In this document: positions 17,995 through 24,821 of the stretch, in pieces | How positions within the stretch are numbered: the first letter of the stretch is position 1 | Layout of the letters: every line of letters begins with the position of its first letter | NCBI RefSeq assembly: GCF_031624395.1 | Contig: NZ_JAMQON010000001.1 | Location: forward strand, 744,001-808,000 | Length of the DNA: 64,000 nucleotides | Origin: Halomicroarcula saliterrae | GTDB taxonomy: Archaea; Halobacteriota; Halobacteria; Halobacteriales; Haloarculaceae | Reading direction: 5' to 3' | Notes under the pieces: generated by a model | Seen by the model: only the letters and a program-made list of their open reading frames with translations | The model's database searches: none | What the model was told of the DNA's origin: nothing | Made by a program: the position numbers and the translations under genes

Positions 17995-18000
17995 AGAACG

Positions 18001-20577
18001 CTACTTGAAAGAGTCAATGCCAGCGTTCCGGCTGGAATTTTCTTGTGGGTCGGACCCACCGGGCGCGTCGTCTGTAAGAACGAATCCGTTGTAGCCATAC
18101 CGGAGTGTTCCATCAATCCGGCGTCGGGTCTTGCTCACACCGTCACGACGCTTTAGCTCAGACGTGAATTTGCTATCAGTTTCCACCTCTAAGCCGTTCT
18201 GTCGGGCATAGGCCACGTATGAGTCATACGCACCAAGAGCCTCACCCGTGGATTCCTTCGGTGTGAATCCATCTGGTTCCTCTTCGGTGCAACGGTCGAA
18301 CCATTGGGAGATACTATTCCCGTACCGTTCCCATTTCTCCCGGTTCTGATACGGGAGTGGTTCGTTCGTAAACCGACCTTGCTCCTCTAATCGCTGGTAG
18401 CCTTCAATCGCCCAGTTCAGGATTCCGGGTAGCTCTTCGAGGAGTTGTTCATCAAGGTCGTCAATCTGTTCATCGTTCGGTATCGCTTGCGGGAATACCA
18501 CAGTCAGCCAGCGGTTCCAGAACGCCTCATCATCGACACTCCGGTTCGGGGCGCGGTTGGCCGCGAAGATATGTTTCGCCGTGGGCTTGAACTGGAACAC
18601 TGGCTTTCGCTTCCGTTCCGCATCAAGACTGTCACCGGCGATTAGCTCTTTCACCTTCCCTGTGTTCTCAATTGAACCTTCGCCCAAGTCGCTCCGAGTA
18701 TTCAGGGCCGTGTTGACCAACCGGGCCGGTCCCCATCGCTCATTGGCGAGATATTGGACGCTTGTGCTACTCGTCGCCGCACTATCTTCCCCACCGAATA
18801 GGGCTTCTATCACGTCAACAAAGACGGATTTACCGGCGTCGGTCGGCCCCAATAGCATTAGCGCCTTCTTGCGTTTCACGTCCCAATGCCGAAGGCAATA
18901 GCCGATGTACTCTTGGAGTAGGGGAATGTCGCTTGCTTCGACCACTTCCCCAAGAAACTCCCGCCACTTCGGACAGTCAGCAGTGGGGTCATGTTCCGTT
19001 GCTAGTGTCCATCGGATATGGTCGGACGGTTGTATCTCCCGCGTAATCTCACCGGCGTCTAGGTCAATCAAGCCATTCTCTGCCGCAATCTGCCCGGGTG
19101 GACCACCGCCGAACCGTTGCTCTTTGACTTGGCTCCTCGCTTGGAGTTGGTCCATTACTTCCCGCCGAATGTGGCCGGAGTAGTACGGCCCCAGATACTC
19201 GTCTAGCCATTTCCGAATCTCGCCGTCACCATTGAGATTCCATACCCCATCATCACACCATAGCCATATCTCCCGCTTCGGAAGATAGGCGATTCGGTGG
19301 GTGGGCAACTCGGCTAGAGCTGTGTTTTTGATTTCGCGGGTAGACAGTGGCTCAAGGTGCGCGTATGCATCTTCTTTACCGGCTTCGACCGTCCAACCGT
19401 CCCCGGCGTCGTCTAGGAACTGTCCACCGGCGTCAATTTCACCAATTGCCCGAATAGCCTCATGCCCACAGGCTTCGAGGATATTACTGGGGTTCTGGAA
19501 CACGTCGGCTAGTTCACCCGCCGGGTAGCTTTCAACTGGTTGGACAGTGACGGTCTTATCCGACTTGTCGAACCAACTGCTATCAATGGCTTCAACTAAC
19601 GGTTTTGTAGGTGTGTTCTGTCGGGTTCCACCCTTGGGGTTAGACCGATTAGGAACGTCCCAACCAGCTTCTTTAGCGGAATGAACCAGTGTCCCCACAG
19701 TTACACCGTCGCCTTCGCTTGCGGTCGACCAGATGGCCTCAATATTCCGCATCGCTTGAGTATCCCACTTACTCCCGCCCTTCGACCACTGCTCGAAGAG
19801 CCGCTTTCCGCTTGGACCACTATCCCAGTCATGGACCGCGAAGCCAAGTTTCAGCCAGTGGTCATATCCACAGTCGGGTTTGATATGGCTTAGTGCATCC
19901 TCAATATCAGATTCATCAAGCCATTCGTCGCCGTCGTAATCAACACTCTCGGCGTCACCGCTCGGGGAGAGACTAGGCGCTTCGCCGTTTATCTCCTGAT
20001 ATGCGTCAAACAGGAATTGCGTGGGGTCGGCTTCCGTTGCGCTGTCGCCAGATACCGATAGCTGATTCCCGGTAAAGGCACAGAACTTGTTTGTGAGAAC
20101 ATCAACCCCTTCATGTTCTCCAAGTTGACAGTCGGCCCACCACTCCGGTATCTCATGCCCGACAAAGGGAATGTGCAACCCTTCACCGCTGGCACTATAC
20201 TCAATGTATGCCCCACTGTCAGTGAATTTCTGAATCTCTGGAAGCCAGTCTTTCGGCTTCTCTTGGTGGGCTTCTCTCAGACACCCATCAAGGTCTAAGC
20301 AGCCGTATAGACCGCGCGGGTAATCATCATTCTCCAAGGCCATTACATAGCCAATGCCCCAACTCTCGCGTTCCTTGGCGGCTTCAATAGCCTCCTCGAA
20401 GGTGTGCCAGTCGTCTGGGTCGGACCAACTAATTCCAAAGTCACCGTTCCAGTGTGGACGGCGCGGAGTGTCGGCTGATTCGTCCCACATGAGCCACTGT
20501 GGCCGGTCTTGCAACTCTTCGGGGATTGAATCATATTCTCCATCAAGGTCGTCAGAAACCGTCTGTGTTCGGCTCAT
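18001..20577 (-). CDS. Primase-helicase, phage/plasmid P4 type
   Basis: Protein of 858 residues. The N-terminal ~200 residues resemble the archaeo-eukaryotic primase fold of mobile elements (CLDLDGCL acidic motif, GLHIPF region), followed by a PriCT-like helical segment (DALSHIKPDCGYDHWLKLGF). The C-terminal half has a D5-N-like region and an SF3 helicase domain with Walker A LLGPTDAGKS (about residue 575) and sensor-1 Asn in HIFAANRAP. It should start and unwind DNA for replication of the element. It is the last gene of a leftward operon whose upstream genes overlap it or one another. Confidence 0.88.
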   Translation of the reverse strand: MSRTQTVSDDLDGEYDSIPEELQDRPQWLMWDESADTPRRPHWNGDFGISWSDPDDWHTFEEAIEAAKERESWGIGYVMALENDDYPRGLYGCLDLDGCLREAHQEKPKDWLPEIQKFTDSGAYIEYSASGEGLHIPFVGHEIPEWWADCQLGEHEGVDVLTNKFCAFTGNQLSVSGDSATEADPTQFLFDAYQEINGEAPSLSPSGDAESVDYDGDEWLDESDIEDALSHIKPDCGYDHWLKLGFAVHDWDSGPSGKRLFEQWSKGGSKWDTQAMRNIEAIWSTASEGDGVTVGTLVHSAKEAGWDVPNRSNPKGGTRQNTPTKPLVEAIDSSWFDKSDKTVTVQPVESYPAGELADVFQNPSNILEACGHEAIRAIGEIDAGGQFLDDAGDGWTVEAGKEDAYAHLEPLSTREIKNTALAELPTHRIAYLPKREIWLWCDDGVWNLNGDGEIRKWLDEYLGPYYSGHIRREVMDQLQARSQVKEQRFGGGPPGQIAAENGLIDLDAGEITREIQPSDHIRWTLATEHDPTADCPKWREFLGEVVEASDIPLLQEYIGYCLRHWDVKRKKALMLLGPTDAGKSVFVDVIEALFGGEDSAATSSTSVQYLANERWGPARLVNTALNTRSDLGEGSIENTGKVKELIAGDSLDAERKRKPVFQFKPTAKHIFAANRAPNRSVDDEAFWNRWLTVVFPQAIPNDEQIDDLDEQLLEELPGILNWAIEGYQRLEEQGRFTNEPLPYQNREKWERYGNSISQWFDRCTEEEPDGFTPKESTGEALGAYDSYVAYARQNGLEVETDSKFTSELKRRDGVSKTRRRIDGTLRYGYNGFVLTDDAPGGSDPQENSSRNAGIDSFK

Positions 20578-20750
20578 TAGCTACTCACCCGAAAATACGC
20601 TTTCCGGTGGGTCCGGCAGAGATTCACACCGTTTACCTCAGTCACGGCTTTGTGCCAGCAGGTATCACAGAACGGACCGGTGTTGTTAACTTTCTCCGGT
20701 GTGTTGTTAACAACAGACGGCCCCAGACCGTCTTTCTCCCATCCCTTCAT
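20577..20750 (-). CDS. 57-residue zinc-finger-like protein upstream of the primase
   Basis: The reading frame begins MKGWEKDGLG and ends AYFRVSS. It has C-D-T-C and a later C-R-T-H group (FCDTCWHK, LCRTHRK), so a small zinc-binding fold is likely. Its stop codon shares one base with the primase start (TAATG), and its own start overlaps the previous gene's stop. This tight coupling and element-like codon use support a real gene despite its length. A duplicated VNNT motif is present in the N-terminal half. Confidence 0.6.
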   Translation of the reverse strand: MKGWEKDGLGPSVVNNTPEKVNNTGPFCDTCWHKAVTEVNGVNLCRTHRKAYFRVSS

Positions 20751-20884
20751 TCGTTGACAACCTCCAGCAGAGCTTCGGCCACAGGTGCCACAGGAAGGTC
20801 GGAGTTGGCCGCCCGTTCAATTTCCTCGCGCCGGTTTTCTATCTTAGCGATACCACTATCTTTCGTAGTTTGTGTAACAGCCAT
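20747..20884 (-). CDS. 45-residue protein in the primase operon
   Basis: Begins MAVTQTTKDSGIAKIENR and ends LLEVVNE; charged and helical. It overlaps the zinc-finger-like gene by 4 bp (ATGA arrangement). No family recognised; supported mainly by the overlap with its neighbour. Confidence 0.45.
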   Translation of the reverse strand: MAVTQTTKDSGIAKIENRREEIERAANSDLPVAPVAEALLEVVNE

Positions 20885-20929
20885 ATTAGTAACAATATCA
20901 GCAGTCGGATTCCGCCCGATAGACCGCCG

Positions 20930-21049
20930 TCACTCGTCAAGAAGCCGGGTAATCACACTATCATATGTGTCGTTCGGCCCCTCTTTTTGTTCAAATAACT
21001 TTTCGCGCGTCTCTGGTCGGATGGCGATTTGTGCTTCGCTCTTTGACAT
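20930..21049 (-). CDS. 39-residue ribbon-helix-helix-like protein
   Basis: Begins MSKSEAQIAIRPETREKLFE and ends DSVITRLLDE. The pattern of a short beta strand with Ile-Arg, two helices and a Thr-Tyr-Asp turn (GPNDTYDSVITRL) is that of small antitoxin-like or CopG/DUF7557-type proteins. I start it at 21049 because the longer in-frame version adds unrelated residues. As first gene of the replication operon it may regulate copy number or be an orphan antitoxin; no toxin is adjacent. Confidence 0.6.
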   Translation of the reverse strand: MSKSEAQIAIRPETREKLFEQKEGPNDTYDSVITRLLDE

Positions 21050-21357
21050 AATCTGAAATCTTCTGGCTCGCTGGTTTTGTGTCGATACACCATTGCGACC
21101 TGTGGACACCTTCGACTGTTCGCCTCGGGTCCCCACCTACCACCTACTCCCGTTTCGCCGGTGGCTCATTTCGCAAAACGCGGCTACGTTTTGACCTTCG
21201 CCTCCACCCTGTTTGGCTTCACTGGCTAACCGCGATAGCTTATATCAGATTCCATCTTGACGGCGGACCGCAGGGGTGGAATCCTCACAATCTTCTGTTT
21301 GTTCGGTACTTTATTAGGCATGGCTGTACTACACAGTGTGTAGTCAAACACTTCACA
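21050..21357. other. Divergent intergenic region inside the element
   Basis: These 308 bp separate the leftward replication operon from a rightward gene. The right end holds a TTTATTA TATA element (21310-21316) and the 17-bp palindrome. The remainder is GC-richer than the rest of the element and shows no supported gene. An origin or an RNA could lie here, but nothing specific is visible. Confidence 0.4.
21328..21344. promoter_or_regulatory. 17-bp palindromic operator
   Basis: ACTACACAGTGTGTAGT is a perfect palindrome around a central G. It lies 11 bp after the TATA element and ends 13 bp before the ATG at 21358, so it covers the expected transcription start. A bound protein would block the promoter; autoregulation by the gene it precedes, or control by the ribbon-helix-helix protein, is likely. 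Confidence 0.6.
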
Positions 21358-22005
21358 ATGTCCGAAGACTCAAATTCAGAACGTAGTCGTGCGATGCTCG
21401 CCCCGCAAGACCGGAATTATCTACGAGGAGTGTCGGAATATCTTGATGGACTTAGCAGGAAAGCCAAGTACAATCGCCGGGTTGCAATCATTGAGCGGGT
21501 TACTGGCGCTGTTGAGGATTTCAAAACGACTCACCGCGAAATGAGTGAAAAGATATGGTCTAACCTCATTGATTTGGAACGTGAAGAAGAACGCCGGTTC
21601 AAAAATGGCATGATAGCAACAATCGCTTTCTTCTATGAATACTGTGAGACGAAAGGGTGGGATTTTGAATATATCCTTGAGCGTGGTGTCGAAGAGGCGT
21701 ACTGCTATGGGACCAAGCGAGATATGCCACGACGAACTGTTGATGATGTCCGATTTGAAGTTGATGCGTCCGAGGCGGATGTAACCAGAGATGCACAATC
21801 CCGGATTGAAGAAAAAATTGAGCGTGGTGATAAATTGACTCTTCAAGAGAAGGGCATTGTCTACGAAATGGGTGGGACCCTTTTGGAAAAGTTTGAAGCC
21901 GCCAAATCAGATAGGGACCGCCGTCATAGCCTGCAAAAGCGTGAGCAAGAGGCTCTTAAACGGGTTAACAAAGACCTTGAAATGCACGGCGAGCCAGACG
22001 AATAG
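21358..22005 (+). CDS. Unknown element protein, helical, 215 residues
   Basis: Begins MSEDSNSERSRAMLAPQDRNYLRGV, a start pattern (R-x-M-L-x-P-x-D-R-x-Y-L-x-G) that I remember from haloarchaeal mobile-element proteins of unknown function. The rest is highly charged and helical (RVAIIERVTGAVEDFKTT; EEERRFKNGMIATIAFFY) with no catalytic motif. It is the only long rightward gene between the primase operon and the integrase. Its promoter has a strong palindrome, so tight control is likely; a regulator of integration or replication is plausible but unproven. Confidence 0.65.
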   Translation: MSEDSNSERSRAMLAPQDRNYLRGVSEYLDGLSRKAKYNRRVAIIERVTGAVEDFKTTHREMSEKIWSNLIDLEREEERRFKNGMIATIAFFYEYCETKGWDFEYILERGVEEAYCYGTKRDMPRRTVDDVRFEVDASEADVTRDAQSRIEEKIERGDKLTLQEKGIVYEMGGTLLEKFEAAKSDRDRRHSLQKREQEALKRVNKDLEMHGEPDE

Positions 22006-22054
22006 ACTGATATTGTATTACTAGATTCTGGCTTTAGCCAGCGAAGTAACGTCT

Positions 22055-23389
22055 CTATTTATCCAACCTATCGGCCACTCTGTCAGCCACCTTATCGACC
22101 ACCTCATCATTCTCAAGCAACTTATCTAACACGTCAGGGTTATCAAGCGCCTCATCAACCGCCTGCACCGCTTCGACCTGTTCCGGGTTGGTTGGGTCAA
22201 CTTGTTTGTACGATTCTCTCACACTGTCCTCCATGTCCTCTCGAAGCCCCTCAGCGTCAGGGGAGTAGACCGTCCCACAACTAGGGCAGGCTTTGGCCGA
22301 CCCGGGGAGTGGTTCATCACAGGTATGGCAGGTCGGCGGAGTAAACGCCGATTCCTCTTCAACCTCATACCCCACCTTGGCTTCGACGTTCCGCGCCACT
22401 TCGGTATCAGACAGATGCGAATACGTTGTTTCCATCACACGGGAATCCGGCCCGTGGCCGATAAGGTGCTTAATCTCGGAATCTTCAAGCTCGTAATCAC
22501 GCTTACAGGTGGTTACGAAAAAGTGCCGGAAAGCGTGGGGGTTCACGTCTTTGTCCACGCCAGCAGTATCAGCGATGCGAGATAGCCGAACGTGGATTGA
22601 TGAACGGTCTAGGGAGTCACCCGGTGTAAGTCCACCCGGGGCCGTAGCAGTCGGGAGAGACGTTAGTAGATAGTCGTCAGGCTCGCCGGTTGGGTGCGCT
22701 CGAAGCCACTCCCGAACAGCCTTCTGAGCGCCAAGAAGTGGGCGCGTCGTCGCCGTCTTATCAGCGCCCTTCAACCCTTCCACGCTATCGTTTAGTTGGT
22801 AACTGCCCGATGCGCCAGCGTCAGGGTCTACGTCTTTCACACGTAGCGTTTGGATAGCGCGGATACGCTGGCCCGTGTAGGCCAGCAGGTCGACAAGACA
22901 CCTATCACGGTCGTTAGAACAGGCATCACGTAGCGCGTTCACGTCGTCGCCCGTGAGAACAGTATCAGGGTCTAATGAAGAGCTTGTATCGACGTTCACA
23001 AGCACTATCCCCTCGGTATCAGCAGCAGCGTCAGAGTGATAGCGTAGGAATTTCAGCAGGGCGCTTTGTCGTTGTTTCACCGTCTGGCCGGACAAGTCGT
23101 CGCTCCACTTGTCGAAAATCTCATTGAACCTGTCGGTTGGGGTATCAAGCAACGGGTCGTCAATTTCCTTAGCTAACAACCGAAGGGCGCGGCCATACGA
23201 GGTTAGTGATGAAACGGCGAGCGTCTGCTGTTCGCCGTCAACCACATGGTTCGTAGTGTGGTCCTCCGCATCTAAGGCCCGCAATAGTTCTTTAACAGGG
23301 CGAGCGTTCGGTTCGCCCATGTTATCAAGACGTTCGTGTTCACGTCGATACCGGGCGCGGGGGTCGTCAGATTTCACCATACATACCAA
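22055..23389 (-). CDS. Tyrosine-type site-specific integrase with C-terminal zinc ribbon
   Basis: Protein of 444 residues. An N-terminal SAM-like core-binding domain (about 30-125) precedes the catalytic domain with Arg175 (TGQRIRAI), His285-x-x-Arg288 (HAFRHFF), His312 (LIGHGPDS) and nucleophile Tyr323 (TTYSHLS). A zinc ribbon (CHTCDEPLPGSAKACPSCG, about 365-385) and an acidic helical tail follow. The gene starts 49 bp from the right att core and reads inward, the usual place for an integrase. It should catalyse integration and excision between the CTACGAGTT cores. Confidence 0.93.
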   Translation of the reverse strand: MVCMVKSDDPRARYRREHERLDNMGEPNARPVKELLRALDAEDHTTNHVVDGEQQTLAVSSLTSYGRALRLLAKEIDDPLLDTPTDRFNEIFDKWSDDLSGQTVKQRQSALLKFLRYHSDAAADTEGIVLVNVDTSSSLDPDTVLTGDDVNALRDACSNDRDRCLVDLLAYTGQRIRAIQTLRVKDVDPDAGASGSYQLNDSVEGLKGADKTATTRPLLGAQKAVREWLRAHPTGEPDDYLLTSLPTATAPGGLTPGDSLDRSSIHVRLSRIADTAGVDKDVNPHAFRHFFVTTCKRDYELEDSEIKHLIGHGPDSRVMETTYSHLSDTEVARNVEAKVGYEVEEESAFTPPTCHTCDEPLPGSAKACPSCGTVYSPDAEGLREDMEDSVRESYKQVDPTNPEQVEAVQAVDEALDNPDVLDKLLENDEVVDKVADRVADRLDK

Positions 23390-23437
23390 TGCATCACCAA
23401 GTCCCTTGTATTTTTTCGTTAACGGTGTTCTGCATAT

Positions 23438-23446
23438 CTACGAGTT
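23438..23446. other. Right attachment site core
   Basis: CTACGAGTT, the partner of 15119-15127. Immediately left is AT-rich element sequence; immediately right the GC-rich host sequence resumes in the frame of the oxidoreductase tail. Confidence 0.6.
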
Positions 23447-23567
23447 CCTCTCGGCCGTCGCCGGCGACGGGAGCTACGAGCCGAACTTCGCGGACGGGCT
23501 CGCGGTCCAGCGCGTCCTCGATGCCGTCGAACGCAGCGACGAGCGCGGCGAGCGCGTGTCGCTGTAG
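23438..23567 (+). pseudogene. Stranded native 3' end of the Gfo/Idh/MocA gene
   Basis: Translation reads YEFLSAVAGDG, then YEPNFADGLAVQRVLDAVERS and stops at 23565-23567. It aligns with the element-supplied tail at 15119-15251 (about 27 of 42 residues equal, the centre being DGLAVQRVLDA in both). It has host base composition and no start of its own, so it is the original end of the interrupted gene. Confidence 0.85.
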
Positions 23568-23629
23568 CGGGCGGTGCTCCGGCCCACCTTATCGCGCGGC
23601 TTTAACGGCCACCCCTCCGTTGGGCCGGT

Positions 23630-24736
23630 ATGTCACTCACTGCTCGACTGGACGCGTATCTCGCGAGTAACGACCTCGACGCGGTGTGGTTCGCCCGCCC
23701 CGGGAGCTTCGCCTGGCTGACGGGCGGCGTCGATGCCAGCGGTGCCGAGTCCGGCGACAACGTCGTCGACCGGGGCGGCGATATCGGCGTCGCGGCCGCG
23801 GGCTACGACGGGGACGGGGTGACAGTCGTCACCGACAACATCGAGGCGCCGCGGCTGCGCGACGAGGAGCTCGCCGACGGCGTCGATATCGAGACGTTCC
23901 CCTGGTACGACGGGTCGCTCGCCGCGACCGTCGCGGCCGTGAGCCCGTCGCCCGCCGCGGCTGATTTCGACGTTCCCGGGCTCGATTCGCTCGACGCCAC
24001 GCCGCTCCGGCAGCCGCTGACCGACCGACAGCAGACGCGGTATCGGGACTTCGCGACCGGTGTCGCCGAGGCGGTGGAGACGGTCGCCCGCCGGGCCCAC
24101 AGCACGGACCGCGAACGTGAGGTCGCCGCGGAGTTGCGCGGGGAGCTGGCGGCTATCGACGCCAGCGCGCCGGTCGTCCTCGTCGGCGGCAGCGAGCGCG
24201 CTCAGCGGTACCGCCACTACACGCCGAAAGCAGCACCGCTGGACGAGTACGCCCTGCTGTCGGTGACGGCCGAACGCGACGGGCTCTACACCAGCTGTAC
24301 CCGGACGGTCGCGTTCGACGCGCCGGAGTGGCTCCGCGAGCGGACCCGCGCCGCGATGCGCGTGGAGGCGACGGCGCTGGCCGCGACGCGAGCGGTCGGT
24401 GCCGACAGTGGCACCGCCGGCGACGTGTTCGACGCGATTCAGCGGGCCTACGACGCCGTCGGCTGGGACGGCGAGTGGCAGAACCACCATCAGGGCGGTG
24501 CCGCGGGCTACGCCGGTCGCGAGTGGATTGCGACCCCGGAGAGCGACGCTCCGGTCGCGGTGCCCCAGGGGTACGCCTGGAATCCCACGGTCCGGGGCGC
24601 AAAGAGCGAGGACACCCAGCTGGTGACTGAAGACGATATCACGCTGCTTTCGGGGACGGGCGAGTGGCCGACGGAGACGGTAGCGGCCGTCGGGTACGAC
24701 TGTTCGATGGAGCGCCACAGCGTCCTCGACCGCTGA
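23630..24736 (+). CDS. M24-family (Xaa-Pro peptidase-like) protein lacking metal ligands
   Basis: Protein of 368 residues with the creatinase-like N-terminal domain and the pita-bread C-terminal fold of M24 peptidases. Compared with active prolidase/aminopeptidase P, the first Asp ligand region reads VTAERDG, the second reads SCTRT instead of SDxTRT, and the fourth reads AWNPTVRG instead of an IEPG-type Glu. The His (HHQGG) and last Glu (KSEDTQLVTED) remain. Three of five ligands are therefore missing, and peptidase activity is doubtful. It follows the native oxidoreductase tail by 62 bp and would originally have been in the same cluster as the sugar isomerase. Confidence 0.8.
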   Translation: MSLTARLDAYLASNDLDAVWFARPGSFAWLTGGVDASGAESGDNVVDRGGDIGVAAAGYDGDGVTVVTDNIEAPRLRDEELADGVDIETFPWYDGSLAATVAAVSPSPAAADFDVPGLDSLDATPLRQPLTDRQQTRYRDFATGVAEAVETVARRAHSTDREREVAAELRGELAAIDASAPVVLVGGSERAQRYRHYTPKAAPLDEYALLSVTAERDGLYTSCTRTVAFDAPEWLRERTRAAMRVEATALAATRAVGADSGTAGDVFDAIQRAYDAVGWDGEWQNHHQGGAAGYAGREWIATPESDAPVAVPQGYAWNPTVRGAKSEDTQLVTEDDITLLSGTGEWPTETVAAVGYDCSMERHSVLDR

Positions 24737-24760
24737 CTGGCCACCGGCCGGCCTTCATTT

Positions 24761-24774
24761 ACAACACCTGTTGT
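24761..24774. promoter_or_regulatory. ACAAC-box upstream of the alpha-glucosidase operon
   Basis: ACAACACCTGTTGT has perfect ACAACA/TGTTGT half-sites and matches the uspA copy at 13 of 14 positions. It ends 15 bp before the TTTAAG element at 24790-24795. Confidence 0.6.
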
Positions 24775-24789
24775 TGCCGCTGACATAGA

Positions 24790-24795
24790 TTTAAG
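24790..24795 (+). promoter_or_regulatory. TATA element of the alpha-glucosidase operon
   Basis: TTTAAG, about 30 nt before the ATG at 24822. The distance predicts a leaderless transcript and favours this ATG over an in-frame GTG at 24795, which lies inside the element. Confidence 0.55.
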
Positions 24796-24821
24796 TGACG
24801 GTTCCCACAACCGTCCTGTAT

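Larger units (their letters stand above)
15119..23446. mobile_element. Integrative plasmid/provirus-like element of about 8.3 kb in a protein-coding gene
   Basis: The element is bounded by 9-bp direct repeats CTACGAGTT (15119-15127 and 23438-23446). Inside, base composition drops visibly against the flanks, and the contents are mobile-element genes: a tyrosine integrase next to the right end, a primase-helicase, a ribbon-helix-helix-type protein and small unknown genes. No capsid, terminase, portal or spike gene is recognisable, so an integrative plasmid or satellite is more likely than a complete virus. The left end carries a diverged copy of the target gene's 3' end, in the manner of elements at bacterial icd. 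Confidence 0.85.

Noticed and set aside
17825-18094. Rightward 89-residue frame beside the primase gene
   Set aside because: Its end overlaps the primase C terminus in antisense and it contains the inverted repeat; no coding character.
20702-20715. Palindrome TGTTGTTAACAACA resembling the ACAAC box
   Set aside because: Half-sites are in the opposite order (TGTTGT first) and it lies in the coding sequence of the 57-residue protein, where it encodes a repeated VNNT.
20930-21049. Toxin-antitoxin pair
   Set aside because: The small protein is antitoxin-like, but no adjacent gene resembles a toxin.
15119-23446. Complete provirus
   Set aside because: No capsid, spike, packaging ATPase or portal gene is recognisable; calling it a virus would go beyond the sequence.
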